A stretch of DNA of 64,000 nucleotides, from assembly GCA_963693315.1 (NCBI GenBank), contig OY856188.1, forward strand, positions 62,001-126,000. Reading direction: 5' to 3'. Below the pieces are notes generated by a model. That model searched no databases, was not told where the DNA came from, and was given only the letters and a program-made list of their open reading frames with translations. Made by a program: the position numbers and the translations under genes. The first letter of the stretch is position 1. Each line of letters begins with the position of its first letter. The DNA comes from Diogma glabrata. Taxonomy: Eukaryota > Arthropoda > Insecta > Diptera > Cylindrotomidae. Below are positions 32,931 to 44,004 of the stretch, piece by piece.

Positions 32931-33044
32931 TTCAGAGATAAAAGTTGTTTTTATTAACAAATCGCTATAAGGTTTATTCAGATAAACCTAAAATCTGATT
33001 TTGAATTGAAAAATTCATACTATTCACTAATTTACTTTGAAATT

Positions 33045-33355
33045 TGTTATTTTTTTACATAAGAAGAAAAATAGTATATTTTCCTACAAGAGATGAAAAC
33101 ATTGTTTTTTCGTGAGTAAACATTTGTGTACGAGACGCGCTAGCGTCGAGTGAGACATATTTACGAACGAAAAACGTTTTTATCTCGCGTAGGAAATGCA
33201 TTTTTCTCTATGATAGTATATATATAATCGACATTTACTATAAATCATAAAATAAAAAATCGACAACATAACATTAAAAATTCATATTCTATTTTTCCAT
33301 GGTTGCGTTGCGTCGTTTAAAAAACTTTGTAAAATTATATAAGAAACCATAGCAA
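33045..33355 (+). repeat. Dispersed repeat (GTAGGAAATACAA family), copy 3
   Basis: Direct copy of 30600-30885, with GCGTCGAGTG, TATCTCGCGTAGGAAAT and TTTCCATGGTTGCG in the same order. It directly follows the truncated hammerhead unit. Confidence 0.65.
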
Positions 33356-33368
33356 CTACAATTTTTTA

Positions 33369-33561
33369 AAATGCAATATTTAAAAATATACTTTTTACTG
33401 TTTATTTTTAAATTTATTTATAATAATATAATCTTCCTTATAGTAACAATTTGATTCAATAGGAACAATTTGAATCAAATTGTTACTATAAGGAAATTTA
33501 TATTATTATAAATAAATTTACAAATAAACAGTAAAAAGTATATTTTTAAATATTGCATTTT
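33369..33561. repeat. Near-perfect 190-bp palindrome
   Basis: AATGCAATATTTAAAAATATACT at the left is mirrored at the right end. The arms are ~90 bp with very few mismatches, and the centre is around CAATTTGATTCAATAGGAAC. No ORF, and no clear target duplication. Confidence 0.7.
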
Positions 33562-35320
33562 AATTCAAAAGTGACAAAAGCACACAAACAGTGAATAATA
33601 TGGAAAACCATAATAACACATATAGGTATACAATTTTTTATTGTTTTTACACTGTAGTGGTAAAAGAACCCATTTTCACAGGGCATTAAGCGTGATGAAA
33701 ATAGACTTCTCATTTGCTATCATAGAAAAATAGTATATTCTTCAACGATGCCGAAAACAACATATTTTGAGGCAAGAGGACAGTTTATCAGCCAAGGCGA
33801 TAGCCGAGGTTGGTAATGGTCGCGATATTCAAAATATGATTTTCGGCGAGTAGAAGACTATACTTTTTCTACTACTTTTTTTAAAAATTATTATTAATTA
33901 TTAAACATTTTCATTTATAATTACATACAATTCAAATTTTAAAACATACACACATGACACATTCAAACAAAAGCTTTAAATTTATATTTCTGCTATTAAA
34001 ATATAGATGACTCAATATGAATAAATTATCCAATTTCTATGTTATAAACAAAACCCTCTTTAGTTACAAGCCTGATTAATAATAAAATAATAAACGCCTT
34101 ATTCTTGTTAAATTGAGTTTTATTTCACTAAATACGTATTTCGAAAGCTATGCTTTCATCGACAGTAGTATCTAAAACTCAAAAAAAAAAAGCCTGATTA
34201 TCTTTTCGTACAAAAAAATCGTCAACTTTATACATATTTTTATTCTATTTACACTACAAAATTCTATATTTTTATTTTACTTGGTCTATAAAGTCCCTAA
34301 AATCATTAAAGAACACATCTTTAAAGGTTTATTGTTTTTTGGATTTCGACTACTAGACGCGTCTTTAGAAGCGTTTTGTAATAAACAGAATCAAATTTAA
34401 AAATTTTATTATTATTTCTAAAATAAAAACAACAGTTTTGATATAGTTTTTGTATGGGGATGACGTTACGTAGATTCCTGATATATTTTAAAACAACGTA
34501 AATTATTTTATGTAAATAAATATTTTTATTTCGTTTTTCTTAAATAAATAGGTGAAATAATTTTATTTTAAATATCTTAACACCAACTGTTTGTTACCAT
34601 ACTAGTTAAAAAGAATATATGAATGTTATATAGTTAACTATGTATTATTATTTTTACATTTTTAATGTAAATTGTCCGTAAATAATTCTAAAATTAATTA
34701 ACGTCATCTTCCCAAGAGAGACAAATTAACACCAAAAAAATTATTTCATTCAATTCAATCAATTGATTATCTTAACGGGTGTTCTAGGATGGTTTATTCT
34801 AGTTAAGAAACTAGAAAATAGATGGCTTTTAAAAAATTACTTTCGTCACTAGATACGAAAGTAATTTGTATAGGTTTTTGTATCACTGGTGAGGAAAAAG
34901 AATTTTTCGATGCAATGAACAAACATCGAAAGTAGACTTTTTAAGTTGGATAGTAGAAAAATATGTTTATTAGTTTTACTTCGTATCAAATGAAAAACTT
35001 GAGAAGGCATAGAAAAAGACAAAAAATATTTCAAACAGTCAGCAGTGTTGCATGTTACGCTGATTATACATGGAAAAATTGTAAATATGTTATGTAACAT
35101 TTGTCGTGGAATAGGAATTTACTGTCAGAATTTCAAAAAAATTAAAAACTTTCCTAAAAAAAACGCAGATCTGTAAATGTCTGCATCGGTTTAAACATTT
35201 TAATTTTAAGATAAAAAGTTTTCCGAAAAATTGCATACGGCAAAATTCATTGTATTTTTCGACGTATCACCGTTGTTAGAATATTATAAAAAGTTTATTT
35301 CTCCTACTTTTTCAAATTTG
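33562..35320. other. Gene-free stretch with two degenerate hammerhead-like remnants
   Basis: At 34118-34180 (minus) and 34325-34385 (minus) there are GAAA-ended hairpins (AAAGC-ATA-GCTTT then CGAAAT; GACG-CGTC then TCGAAAT) that resemble the Penelope hammerhead core. The CTGANGA part is mutated in both. Otherwise AT-rich sequence without supported genes. Confidence 0.4.
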
Positions 35321-35336
35321 TAGTGCTTGATATTGG

Positions 35337-35860
<524 letters not shown>

Positions 35861-36395
35861 TAATAAAAATTTTATACATAAAAGAATTTCACCATAATTT
35901 TATTGATCTCATTTTCTACTATTTGTTGTCCGTTTACTATAAAACAAAAGAAAATTCGAATTAACAAATAAATTCACTTATTTAATTTTAATATTAATCA
36001 TTTTTGATACAAATTCTATTAACTTTAATTCACAAACACCGCGGCAAATTAAATAAAAGAAAAAATAAACAATTGCTTAAAATTTCATTATTTTCAAACA
36101 AATTACTCTTTTAATTAAATTTTTTTCTAGATAAAAAAACTTAGCTAATTTTAATTTTTTTTTAAATATTTCTTTTGAAGAATTTTTCAATTTTTTCAAA
36201 TTTATACATTTTGTAAGTAGCTGCGATTTCCATTTTTATAATTTACCGCTCGTTGTGGCGCTTTGAAGTTATTTGCTGCTTGTAATTGGATCTGATATGC
36301 TAATGAGTGTATCTTGAATCCATATAAACTGGAAATAAAATAAAAAGAATAAATAAAATTACCGTTTTTCAATTTTAAAAATTAAATTAAATATT
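35861..36395. other. AT-rich stretch without recognised genes
   Basis: No repeat partner and no coding signal seen. Confidence 0.35.
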
Positions 36396-36975
36396 TTGGG
36401 GAATGAAAGTTATGTATGTTTCAGTATGTGTGATGAACCAATAGGTGAATGTAAAAACATTCGTTTATTGGGTGTCACAGTTTCAAATGACCCACTCTGG
36501 AACGATCATGTAATGGCGATGGCAAAAAGCGCGTCTAAAAAACTCGGCCTCCTAAATAGATGCAAAAAATATTTCACTCCATACCAATTGCTCCATGTTT
36601 ATAAGTCCTATATTCGTCCCTGTATGGAGTACTGTTGTCAAGTTTGGGGTGCTGCCTCTGTTTCCATCTTGGCCTTCTTGGACTCTGTTCAAAAGCGGGC
36701 TATACGAATTGTGGGTGATCGAACTTTGACATCAAAACTTGATTCCCTATAACATCGTCGCACTGTTGCTGACCTCGTTGTTTTTTACAAATATCGTCAT
36801 CAGCAGTACTCAGATGAAATCAGCGGCATCATGCCTCAAACTTATTCTTACCTCCGTTCCATTCGGCAATCGGCTGCCGCAACCGGTGAAACGGTAAAGC
36901 TCCCGCGCTGTCATACTGGCAGATCGCAGAGAGACTTCTTTGTCCGAACTGCGTACAAATGGAATAGTTTGCCAG
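36396..36975 (+). pseudogene. LINE B family, C-terminal RT part (forward piece of a rearranged copy)
   Basis: From about 36415 the plus strand encodes the B-family region CKNIRLLGVTVSND through YIRPCMEYCCQVWGAASV and LDSVQKRAIRIVGDR. After a stop at 36751 it continues to NSLPG. By eye it is very close to element B at 6840-7410. At 36975 the similarity flips to the opposite strand. Confidence 0.8.
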
Positions 36976-37612
36976 GTCACCCCAATCGGCGACATTTTTT
37001 AGGTCTTTATTCACGTTTATGGCAGCGTCTCTCCGAGCGGGATTAATTCGTTCGTGCATTTTACCTTTTGAAGGAAGGGGGGCTCGAACGACTTGTGCAG
37101 AGTACTATTATCTGCAAAACTATTTATTGGGTTGCTGGTGATTTTCAACAATTCGTTGATATAAATCAAAAATAGGATTGGGGACAATACTGAGCCTTGA
37201 GGTACACCAGCGTTAACTAGTTTAGAGTCAGAAGAAAATCCGTCTAAGTTTACCGAAATGTATCGGTTGGATAGAAAATGTTGAATCATCTTCACAATAT
37301 TGGGATGAAAACCATACGCAACGGGCTTGTGGATCAAGTTGACATGCCAGACTCGATCGAATGCCTTGGAGATGTCAAAAGCGATAACGTATGTTTCACC
37401 ACCTTTATCAAGTATGCTGTTCCAGCAATGCGCTACATAGTTTAATAGATCGGTGGTTGATCTTTTGTTTCGAAAACCGTATTGGCTGTCGGCTATTAAA
37501 TGATTTACTTCCAGAAATTTTGAAATGTGTGTATTAATATAATGCTCGTAGACTTTGGATAGGACCGATAGTAAAGCTATTGGCCTATAATTTGAGATAT
37601 CGGAGCTTGGCC
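36976..37612 (-). pseudogene. LINE B family, central RT part (inverted piece of the same copy)
   Basis: In minus sense it encodes the B-family RT from YRPIALLS-type sequence (near 37610) through FDISKAFDRVWH and AGVPQGSVLSPILF to SFADNS (the second catalytic Asp is changed to Asn). It ends at VADWGD next to 36976. The two pieces join at a sharp inversion breakpoint and lack ~25-40 codons between them. In most LINE 5' inversions the 5' piece is flipped next to an intact 3' end with a polyA. Here no polyA is seen, so a later inversion is as likely. Confidence 0.75.
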
Positions 37613-38300
37613 TATAAATAAGTTAAGACCTTTCAAAGACAAATAAATTTTGGAAAAAGTATAAAAATATTTATATGTATTTTAATAGTAGTTTAATCAA
37701 TGAGTGAATAATGAAGTAGTTTATTCTCAAGCAAAAGTTTAAAATTTGAGCGAGGCACGAGCGAGAATTTTAATTTGCGAGAGAATAAAATTCATTATTC
37801 ACGAATCGATTACAATACTTTATTCTCTGACAAAGATTTTATTATAAAAAAGAATTGTGTATTATAAAAAATAAAAACATTTTCCTCAATTAAAACAATA
37901 AATCTTTATTGTTTTAATTGATAAATCAAATTTCTTAATAAAAAAACCCTGATGATAAAAAAACGCCCTTCTCATACAATCAACCAAGTTCAACTAAACG
38001 AAATAAGAGAATTACTCAAAATTTGATTTTTGAACAAAACTTATCAAAGCAAATGTGATTATAATTTGAAAATAATTTTAATGAAATCAAAATAATTTGA
38101 CCAATTGGAATCATACCAATTGAATAAAAGTTTCATTAGGCACTAGGTTAAGTTCATTAGGCTATAGGTTAAAAAACAATACAATAATACATACTATTAT
38201 TATCGAAAAAACATACAAATAAAGCTGATATAATTAAATGGAAGAGAATAAATAAATTTTAACTTTTATTTTTTTAATTTTTTTTTATTTTTTGACGATG
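37613..38300. repeat. Inverted-repeat remnants
   Basis: GAGTGAATAATGAAGTAGTTTATTCTC (about 37700) is mirrored by GAGAGAATAAAATTCATTATTCAC (about 37780). At 38018-38080 a ~60-bp sequence is the reverse of 16056-16120. No coding signal. Confidence 0.45.
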
Positions 38301-38311
38301 CAGTCAACAAA

Positions 38312-40469
38312 TTGGAATCGAAAAGGTCTGTCGAAAATTATTATGAGCTTGAAACATGCCAGAAGAAATTAGAAGAAGAATTAGTATCAAACAAAAAGAC
38401 AAGGTTCGATGAATTTGTCAACTCTCTTGACTATCGGAAAGACGGAATCACAACCCATAGAAAAGTATCAACGTTCAACGACGACATAAAAAAAAATTCT
38501 AATGAAGCAATCATACACAATAACAAATTATTGTCATCCAATTCAATGAAAGCCAAAGCATTTGTGAATCATTATACCCATCCGGCTCAAAAAAGATAAA
38601 TCGAATCAAAAGAGAGCAGAATGTTGAACCATTTATGTTCGATGAATTTATAGATGCAACAAAATCTATGGAAAAAGATAAATTACCTGGATGCGATAAT
38701 ATATTACTGGAATTTATCATAAACCTAGACCTGAATGCCGCAATGGTACTTCTTGCTTTCATGAATTTTGACTTACCTAGAGGCATACCGGCAATTTGGA
38801 GGAAGACGATTGTAGTACCGATCCTAAAGACTGACAAGCCAGCAAATGAAATCAAAAGTTATAGACCTGTCGCGTTAACATCGATCTTGTGCAAAATATA
38901 TGAAAAAATGGTAATGAAACGACTACAAGGATCACCTGAAATCTGAAAGAACGAACGATTCGGCGCAGGGAGCTTTCCAAACACAAAAATCACCAATCGA
39001 CCAGGTTGTATTTCTTTGTAATCAAATTCAGAATAATTTCAATGCAAATCTGACAACAGTCGTAACATTCATCGACTTCAAAGCTGCATACGATCTGGTT
39101 TCGAGAAACATCTTACTCTCCAAATTATCAAAAATGAACACTCCAAATTACATTCTTTGTGCAATTCATGATTTCTTATGTCAAAGATTCATATCAGTTC
39201 GATGCCATGACAAAACATCATCATTCAAACAAGTGAGAAGAGGTCTCCCTCAAGGTGCAGTTTCGAGCACAACATTGTTCAATTGCATGGTCAATGATCT
39301 GTGTCAAATTTTACGATCCATCCCAGGGGTCGAGGTCGTATTGTTTGCTGATGATTTAGCAATTATGGTTGCTGGGGATGACATTCAGACAATAGAATAA
39401 ATTATGAACTGTGCACTAAAAGAACTGAACGAATGGACCGAAATGAATGAAATGGAAGTGAATATGGAAAAGACGTTCTACCAAATCTTTTCGATGTGTA
39501 ATATTACACAGAAACCGGAACTTTATTTCAATGAAATAAACGTTAAAGAAACAATTCGTCAACGATACCTCGGAATAGAACTGGACAAACGGCTAACATT
39601 CAAATTTCATGTAAGCACTCAAATCGAAAAATCGGAAAAGCGAATGAAAGTCTTGAAAAGACTGACCGGAACGAAATGGGGAACATCTAAAGATACATTG
39701 ATTTTAACATACAAATCTTATATCTTGCCAATTTTGACTTATGGCCAGGAACTGTTAATATGCAACCCCATCAATGGTTAAGAAATTAGTAATAGTCTAG
39801 AACAAGGCATTAAGGATAATAACCGGAGGAGTAAAGTCAACACCGATTAATGCTATGGAGATGTTTAGTGGCATCAAACCAATTCAATTTGCTTGTGAAG
39901 AAGCTGCTTTAAAAATGTTTGAAAGGATAATAAGAACACCAAACAGCCTCTGGAACACTTTCCAAATGGTTGAAAATCGTCTTCCTTCTAAACTTTCATT
40001 CGTACATAGACTCCAACGTATTTACGAAAAGTTCAGATTGGAATATCCGACAAAAATAAGGAGATTCACATCAGGAAAAAATGGTACTTTAAACTTTAAG
40101 AAATTCATTAAAGCAAAAGAATCAATCAGAGAGAAAGTCGACGAAGAAATAAACATGCATCACCAGTTAATGTCAGAAAACAAAAAATGGGCGAACATCA
40201 ACCAAAAATCTGTCCTTTCGACGAATCGGAAGGTATACGTGGCCAATTTCAGAAAAATTACCGGGCATGATCTGTTATACAAACATTTTGCTCGAATTGG
40301 TGTAGTTCAGTCTCCCATTTGCATCTTCTGTCACAATGAGGAACAAACGTCCGATCATATAATGAACTGTTCACACATTGAAGAAGCAAAAAAGAAATTC
40401 GAAGAAACATCACCAAACGAAGAAGATTTATTTTCGGAATTGTATTGGTATGTCAGGGATAGACAGTGA
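38312..40469 (+). pseudogene. LINE of a second type (I/Nimb-like), RT and C-terminal knuckle, broken
   Basis: Pieces in order: linker (38312-38599); RT fingers with LPGCDNILLEF and KSYRPVALTSILCKIYE (38635-38943); motif A TFIDFKAAYDLV (about 39070); motif B GLPQGAVSSTTLF and catalytic LFADDLA (39134-39400); thumb with LGIELDKRLTF (39404-39781); and a C-terminal part ending in CIFCHNEEQTSDHIMNCSH (39855-40469), the LINE knuckle. At least four stops or frameshifts separate them. AATAAA-type polyA sequence follows at 40505-40535. It differs from the B family in every motif, so it is a separate lineage. The clade name is tentative. Confidence 0.82.
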
Positions 40470-40659
40470 AAAAAATGAAACTATTATAATTTTGAATTAT
40501 TTGAAATAAATAGCATTAGAAATAAAAAAAAAAATTGAAAAAATTTATTTTTCCATTTTAAATAAATTTTTATTTTATTATGTTAATTCTGTAACTATCT
40601 AATGGGCTTTTAGTCGTCAATCAATGCTAAAATTCGCATATTAGTCTAATAAAATATAA

Positions 40660-40736
40660 ATAAAAATAGTTTTTAATATGGAAAAAAATGGAAGCGTTTA
40701 AAAAAAATGGAAGAAGTAGATTCAGCGGGAGCCCTG
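40660..40736 (+). mobile_element. Second right terminus of transposon family C
   Basis: The last 18 bp (GATTCAGCGGGAGCCCTG) are identical to the right end at 14221-14238, and the preceding sequence has the same AAAAATGG repeats. No matching left end CAGGGCTCCCG was found in the 30 kb to the left, so this may be a truncated copy. Confidence 0.7.
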
Positions 40737-41688
40737 TAAGTCTTACTTCACAGTCCCTCCGAACAAATGAAAACGATTTTATCTTTAGGTTTTAACCTCA
40801 CAATTTTATGGACACGCAAGTTTTACACTCATCTCAAACTTTAGGTTTATATGATTTAAAGTTAACAAGATAATCAACGATAGAATAGACAACTTTCTCG
40901 TACAAATAGGGATCATTTAAAAAAAAATCAAACCCTAAAAATGGTAAATCAGCATAACGGTTTTCTAATTTATCTATGTAGAATTTTTTTGCCAGCGAAC
41001 ACGAAATTTGTTTGTTATGCGCATATTGTTTGCACATGTGCATATTGTTTGCACATTCAGTGTCTCGATTAAAATATAAAAAAAAAACTATTGGGGCCCC
41101 ATTGAAATGGACAAAAAAACGCATAAAATTAATAAATTACTATTGAAATTCAACCAATTATAATAGAAAACCAAAAACTAGTAAAAATATTAATGTTTTT
41201 GTAGGCAATGTAACAAAATTTTGATAATTAAAAATAATTATAATAAAAATAACGACGCCTATGGAAACAAATATCACAACAAACAAATGGTACGAACTAG
41301 AAATTTAAGTATAATTGTTTTGAAAACAAATTTATCCCAAAATAAATAATACATCTCTGTTTTACTTTTTGCTCATCTTTTATCTCTTGCTGCGTCCTAT
41401 CTGTCAAAAATTCGCTGGCAAAAAAATTCTACTTTACCATTGGTTTGTTTTCATTTAATTGGTAAACCTGGATGGTGATCTGTTTTATGATTTCACTTGA
41501 AAACACCAAGCTAACAGGAAATCAAACTTTGGTCTGCCGAAGTTAACTCCAGTTGATTTACCATTAGGTCGTTCAACATTAAATCGACACCCTTGGAGAA
41601 ACAAAGAATAGAAAATATTTTGTTGGTAATTTCTTAGTTATTTTTTCATTAACTTTAGATTATTGAATTTTTCTTTATTTTTATAAAA
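40737..41688. other. AT-rich stretch without recognised genes
   Basis: The ORF at 40834-41124 (minus) has no recognisable content. A short tandem (TTTGCACATGTGCATATTG, ~41030-41050) is the only repeat. Confidence 0.35.
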
Positions 41689-41930
41689 TATGTTGTGTAG
41701 TAGGAATTACAGTATGTGTCACAACACATAAAAACCTTTTAAGACCAAGGTCCCACAACAACATCCTTCTAAGGTGTTGATGGACGCAAATTTGTTTTTA
41801 TTGTTATATTTTTTTTATAGAAGGAATAACTAAACAATAAATCCTATCACATATAAAATATGACATAGACCAATATTTCATGATAGGATAGAAAAAGAAT
41901 AAAATAAAAGGTAAACAGCAAATTTGTTTT
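41689..41930 (-). repeat. SINE-like repeat sharing the LINE B 3' tail, copy 1
   Basis: In minus sense a ~120-bp unique head (CTATCCTATCATGAAATATTGG...) joins the LINE B 3' UTR (GATGTTGTTGTGGGACC...TGTAATTCCTACTACACAAC). The same head-tail joint occurs at 60580-60825. Two copies with the same head suggest an element of its own. No A/B-box promoter was recognised. Confidence 0.5.
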
Positions 41931-42189
41931 AAAACTGCAGAAAAAATACTAAAATGTGGTTGCCATATTAGCAATTAGCTCTCAAACTATGAGGACGTAA
42001 AATTGTAATTTATAAAAAAAAAATCATATATTAAATTTTTTGATTTTATAACGGTTTATGTAAATTAAATCAAAAATAATATTCAATAAATTTAGTTAAC
42101 ATTAAGTTAATAAAGTTGAAATCATTCTTTAAGTCTGAAATATAATGCAAATAACATTCAAGTGTGATTAGTCATTAAACAAATAAAAA

Positions 42190-42519
42190 ATGGCTAAAAG
42201 CTGTATAAAATGCAGCAAACAGTTTAGAGGTGATCTCGCTTTTATAATTTGTAAGGGCGGTTGTGGCGGTGCATTTCATAACAAATGTGTGGGCTTATCG
42301 CAATATGATGAAAACATCATAAATTCAAACATTCTAATTGTGGTAATGTGTGAGAGGTGGCAGAATAAAGGTATGGATATGAAAGATATTAAAGCTAATT
42401 TTGGTACAATGAAGGATTCATTAAATGAGCTCAAACAAAATTTTAGTGAACAAAAAATGGTGATGGATTTATTGGTAGAAAATTTAAAATTGGATAGATA
42501 TAGTTTTGCTTATATGTAG
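42190..42519 (+). pseudogene. LINE ORF1 fragment with a PHD-like zinc finger
   Basis: The 109-residue ORF begins MAKSCIKCSKQF, then CKGGCGGAFHNKC. Spacing C-x2-C, C-x3-C and H-x2-C fits a PHD finger. The last pair is reduced to MCERW (one Cys lost to Trp). A short coiled-coil-like helix (KDSLNELKQNFSEQKMVMDL) follows. PHD plus coiled coil is usual for ORF1 of several insect LINEs. It is followed by a LINE in the opposite direction. It could be the 5' end of the LINE at 44005-45640, split by that insertion. Confidence 0.6.
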
Positions 42520-42803
42520 CTAATTTTCTTTTTAAAATTTGTTCGATATCTGTTTTAAATTAGTTTGTATTGTTTAAACTAATCTGATACATCAGATTCT
42601 ACTGGCACACAAAACTGTCTGATCTCGAAATCTACCTATTTCTAGCGGATATATGTGCCGCTTGGACTTTTTTTTAGTTAGACATGTTTAGCACACTAAA
42701 TATGAAATATTCATTATTTAGACTCTTTGAATATCCGAAGATACCATGTCAACTATAAAGGAAGGAGATGAGGAAAATGGAAGGAATAGGGATATAGGGA
42801 TAC

Positions 42804-43995
42804 CTATACTATTTTTTTTGTATGATGATGGACATTTTCTTTAAATGCCTGAGGGGAAAATTCATCGGGAAATACAGAGGAGGGCAATGAGTTCCATAAT
42901 TTGGCCGCTCTATTAAAATAGTCGTTTTGGAAGGACACAGTTCTACAACGAGGTATTTGTACAACAAATAGATGGGATAACTCGGCAGCTCTTGTTTGTC
43001 GATTATACTGCGCAGACGATGGAAGGATATTTTGAATTTCCTTAGAGGAGAATTCGCTAAAGTTATATTTATAGTAGATTGACAATTCAGCCACATTTCT
43101 TCTGTGCTGGAGTGAATCAAGCTGGTCCGTTAGTTCGGTATTACCAATCAACCGCATTGCTTTTCTCTGTACAGAGTCTAGACATTTTATTGTTGACTGA
43201 CAAGCACCTCCCCAAACATGACAGCAGTACTCCATACATGGACGAATAAAGGACTTGAAGATTAGCAAAATTTGCTCGGGATTGAAATACTTTTTACATC
43301 GACTCAAGAATCCTAATTTTTGCATTGCAGATTTAGCGAGGTTGAACACATGTTTATTCCATTTCAGGTTATTTTGAATATCCACTCCAAGAAGTCTAAC
43401 TGATTCAACCTCATGCAATTCCTCATGGTTTATTTTAATAGGAAAATTTTTATGTCGCTCTATTCGTGAAAGAAAGAAAAGAAAACTATGAATCCAGGAG
43501 ACAGTAAGATGGTCTATGCCATAAGATTTTAATTTAGCTATAAGATTTTTATGCCACACTTTATCAAATGCTTTAGAAATGTCAAGTGAAATACTGAATG
43601 TTTCACCGTGGTTTTCCAGCGATTTGTTCCAGAGATGGGATACGTAGGCTAACAGATCACCTGTTGCATGACTTCTACGAAAACCATACTGCTTATCATT
43701 AATAATTCGCGACATTTCCAAATAATCTATCAAATTGTAGTTAACATATTTTTCAAATATTTTAGCTAAAACCGACAGAATTGCAATTGGTCTATAACTG
43801 TTAGGGTCCATCTAACTGCCTTTCTTTGATATGGGTTGAACGCTGGCCAGCTTCCAAGAATCGGGAAATATTCCGGTTTTATAAGATAAATAGAAAATTT
43901 TTGTTAAAATTGGAGCTAGTTGTCTAGCAAAGTTTTTAAGAATGAGGGGTGGAATACCGTCGGGGACAGCGGATTGATCTATAAAATCTATAAAA
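42804..43995 (-). pseudogene. CR1-like LINE, RT with its catalytic block deleted
   Basis: The minus-strand ORF 43811-42804 starts at the SYRPIAILSVLAKIFEKYVN block and has QYGFRRSHATGDL and LDISKAFDKVWH (motif A). From WIHSFLF it jumps straight to KINHEELHEVESVRLLGVD: motif B and the FADD block are missing in frame. The C-terminus is complete (FIRPCMEYCCHVWG, LDSVQRKAMRLIG, WNSLPSSVFP). Upstream (43995-43812) comes SAVPDGIPPLILK-type sequence ended by a stop. It is the same superfamily as element B but clearly diverged. Confidence 0.82.
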
Positions 43996-44004
43996 AAATG
44001 GGCA

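Larger units (their letters stand above)
31305..33044. repeat. Hammerhead-bearing ~485-bp repeat: one inverted copy plus ~2.6 tandem copies
   Basis: The unit occurs inverted at 31305-31757. It is then in direct orientation at about 31789-32267 and 32269-32751, and partially at 32753-33044. The hammerheads of the three direct copies are 487 and 484 bp apart. Identity between units is well over 90% by eye. Unit landmarks are ATGTAGCCAGTGAAGTATG at the start, the ribozyme in the first third, and GATCCCTGTCGGGTTAAAAG near the end. No ORF runs through it. Tandem units with a ribozyme are the arrangement of ribozyme-bearing satellites and retrozymes; which one applies here is open. Confidence 0.85.

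Noticed and set aside
36976..37612. Classical twin-priming 5' inversion of a LINE
   Set aside because: The forward piece lacks a 3' end and polyA, and the order of pieces does not fit; kept as an unexplained inversion.
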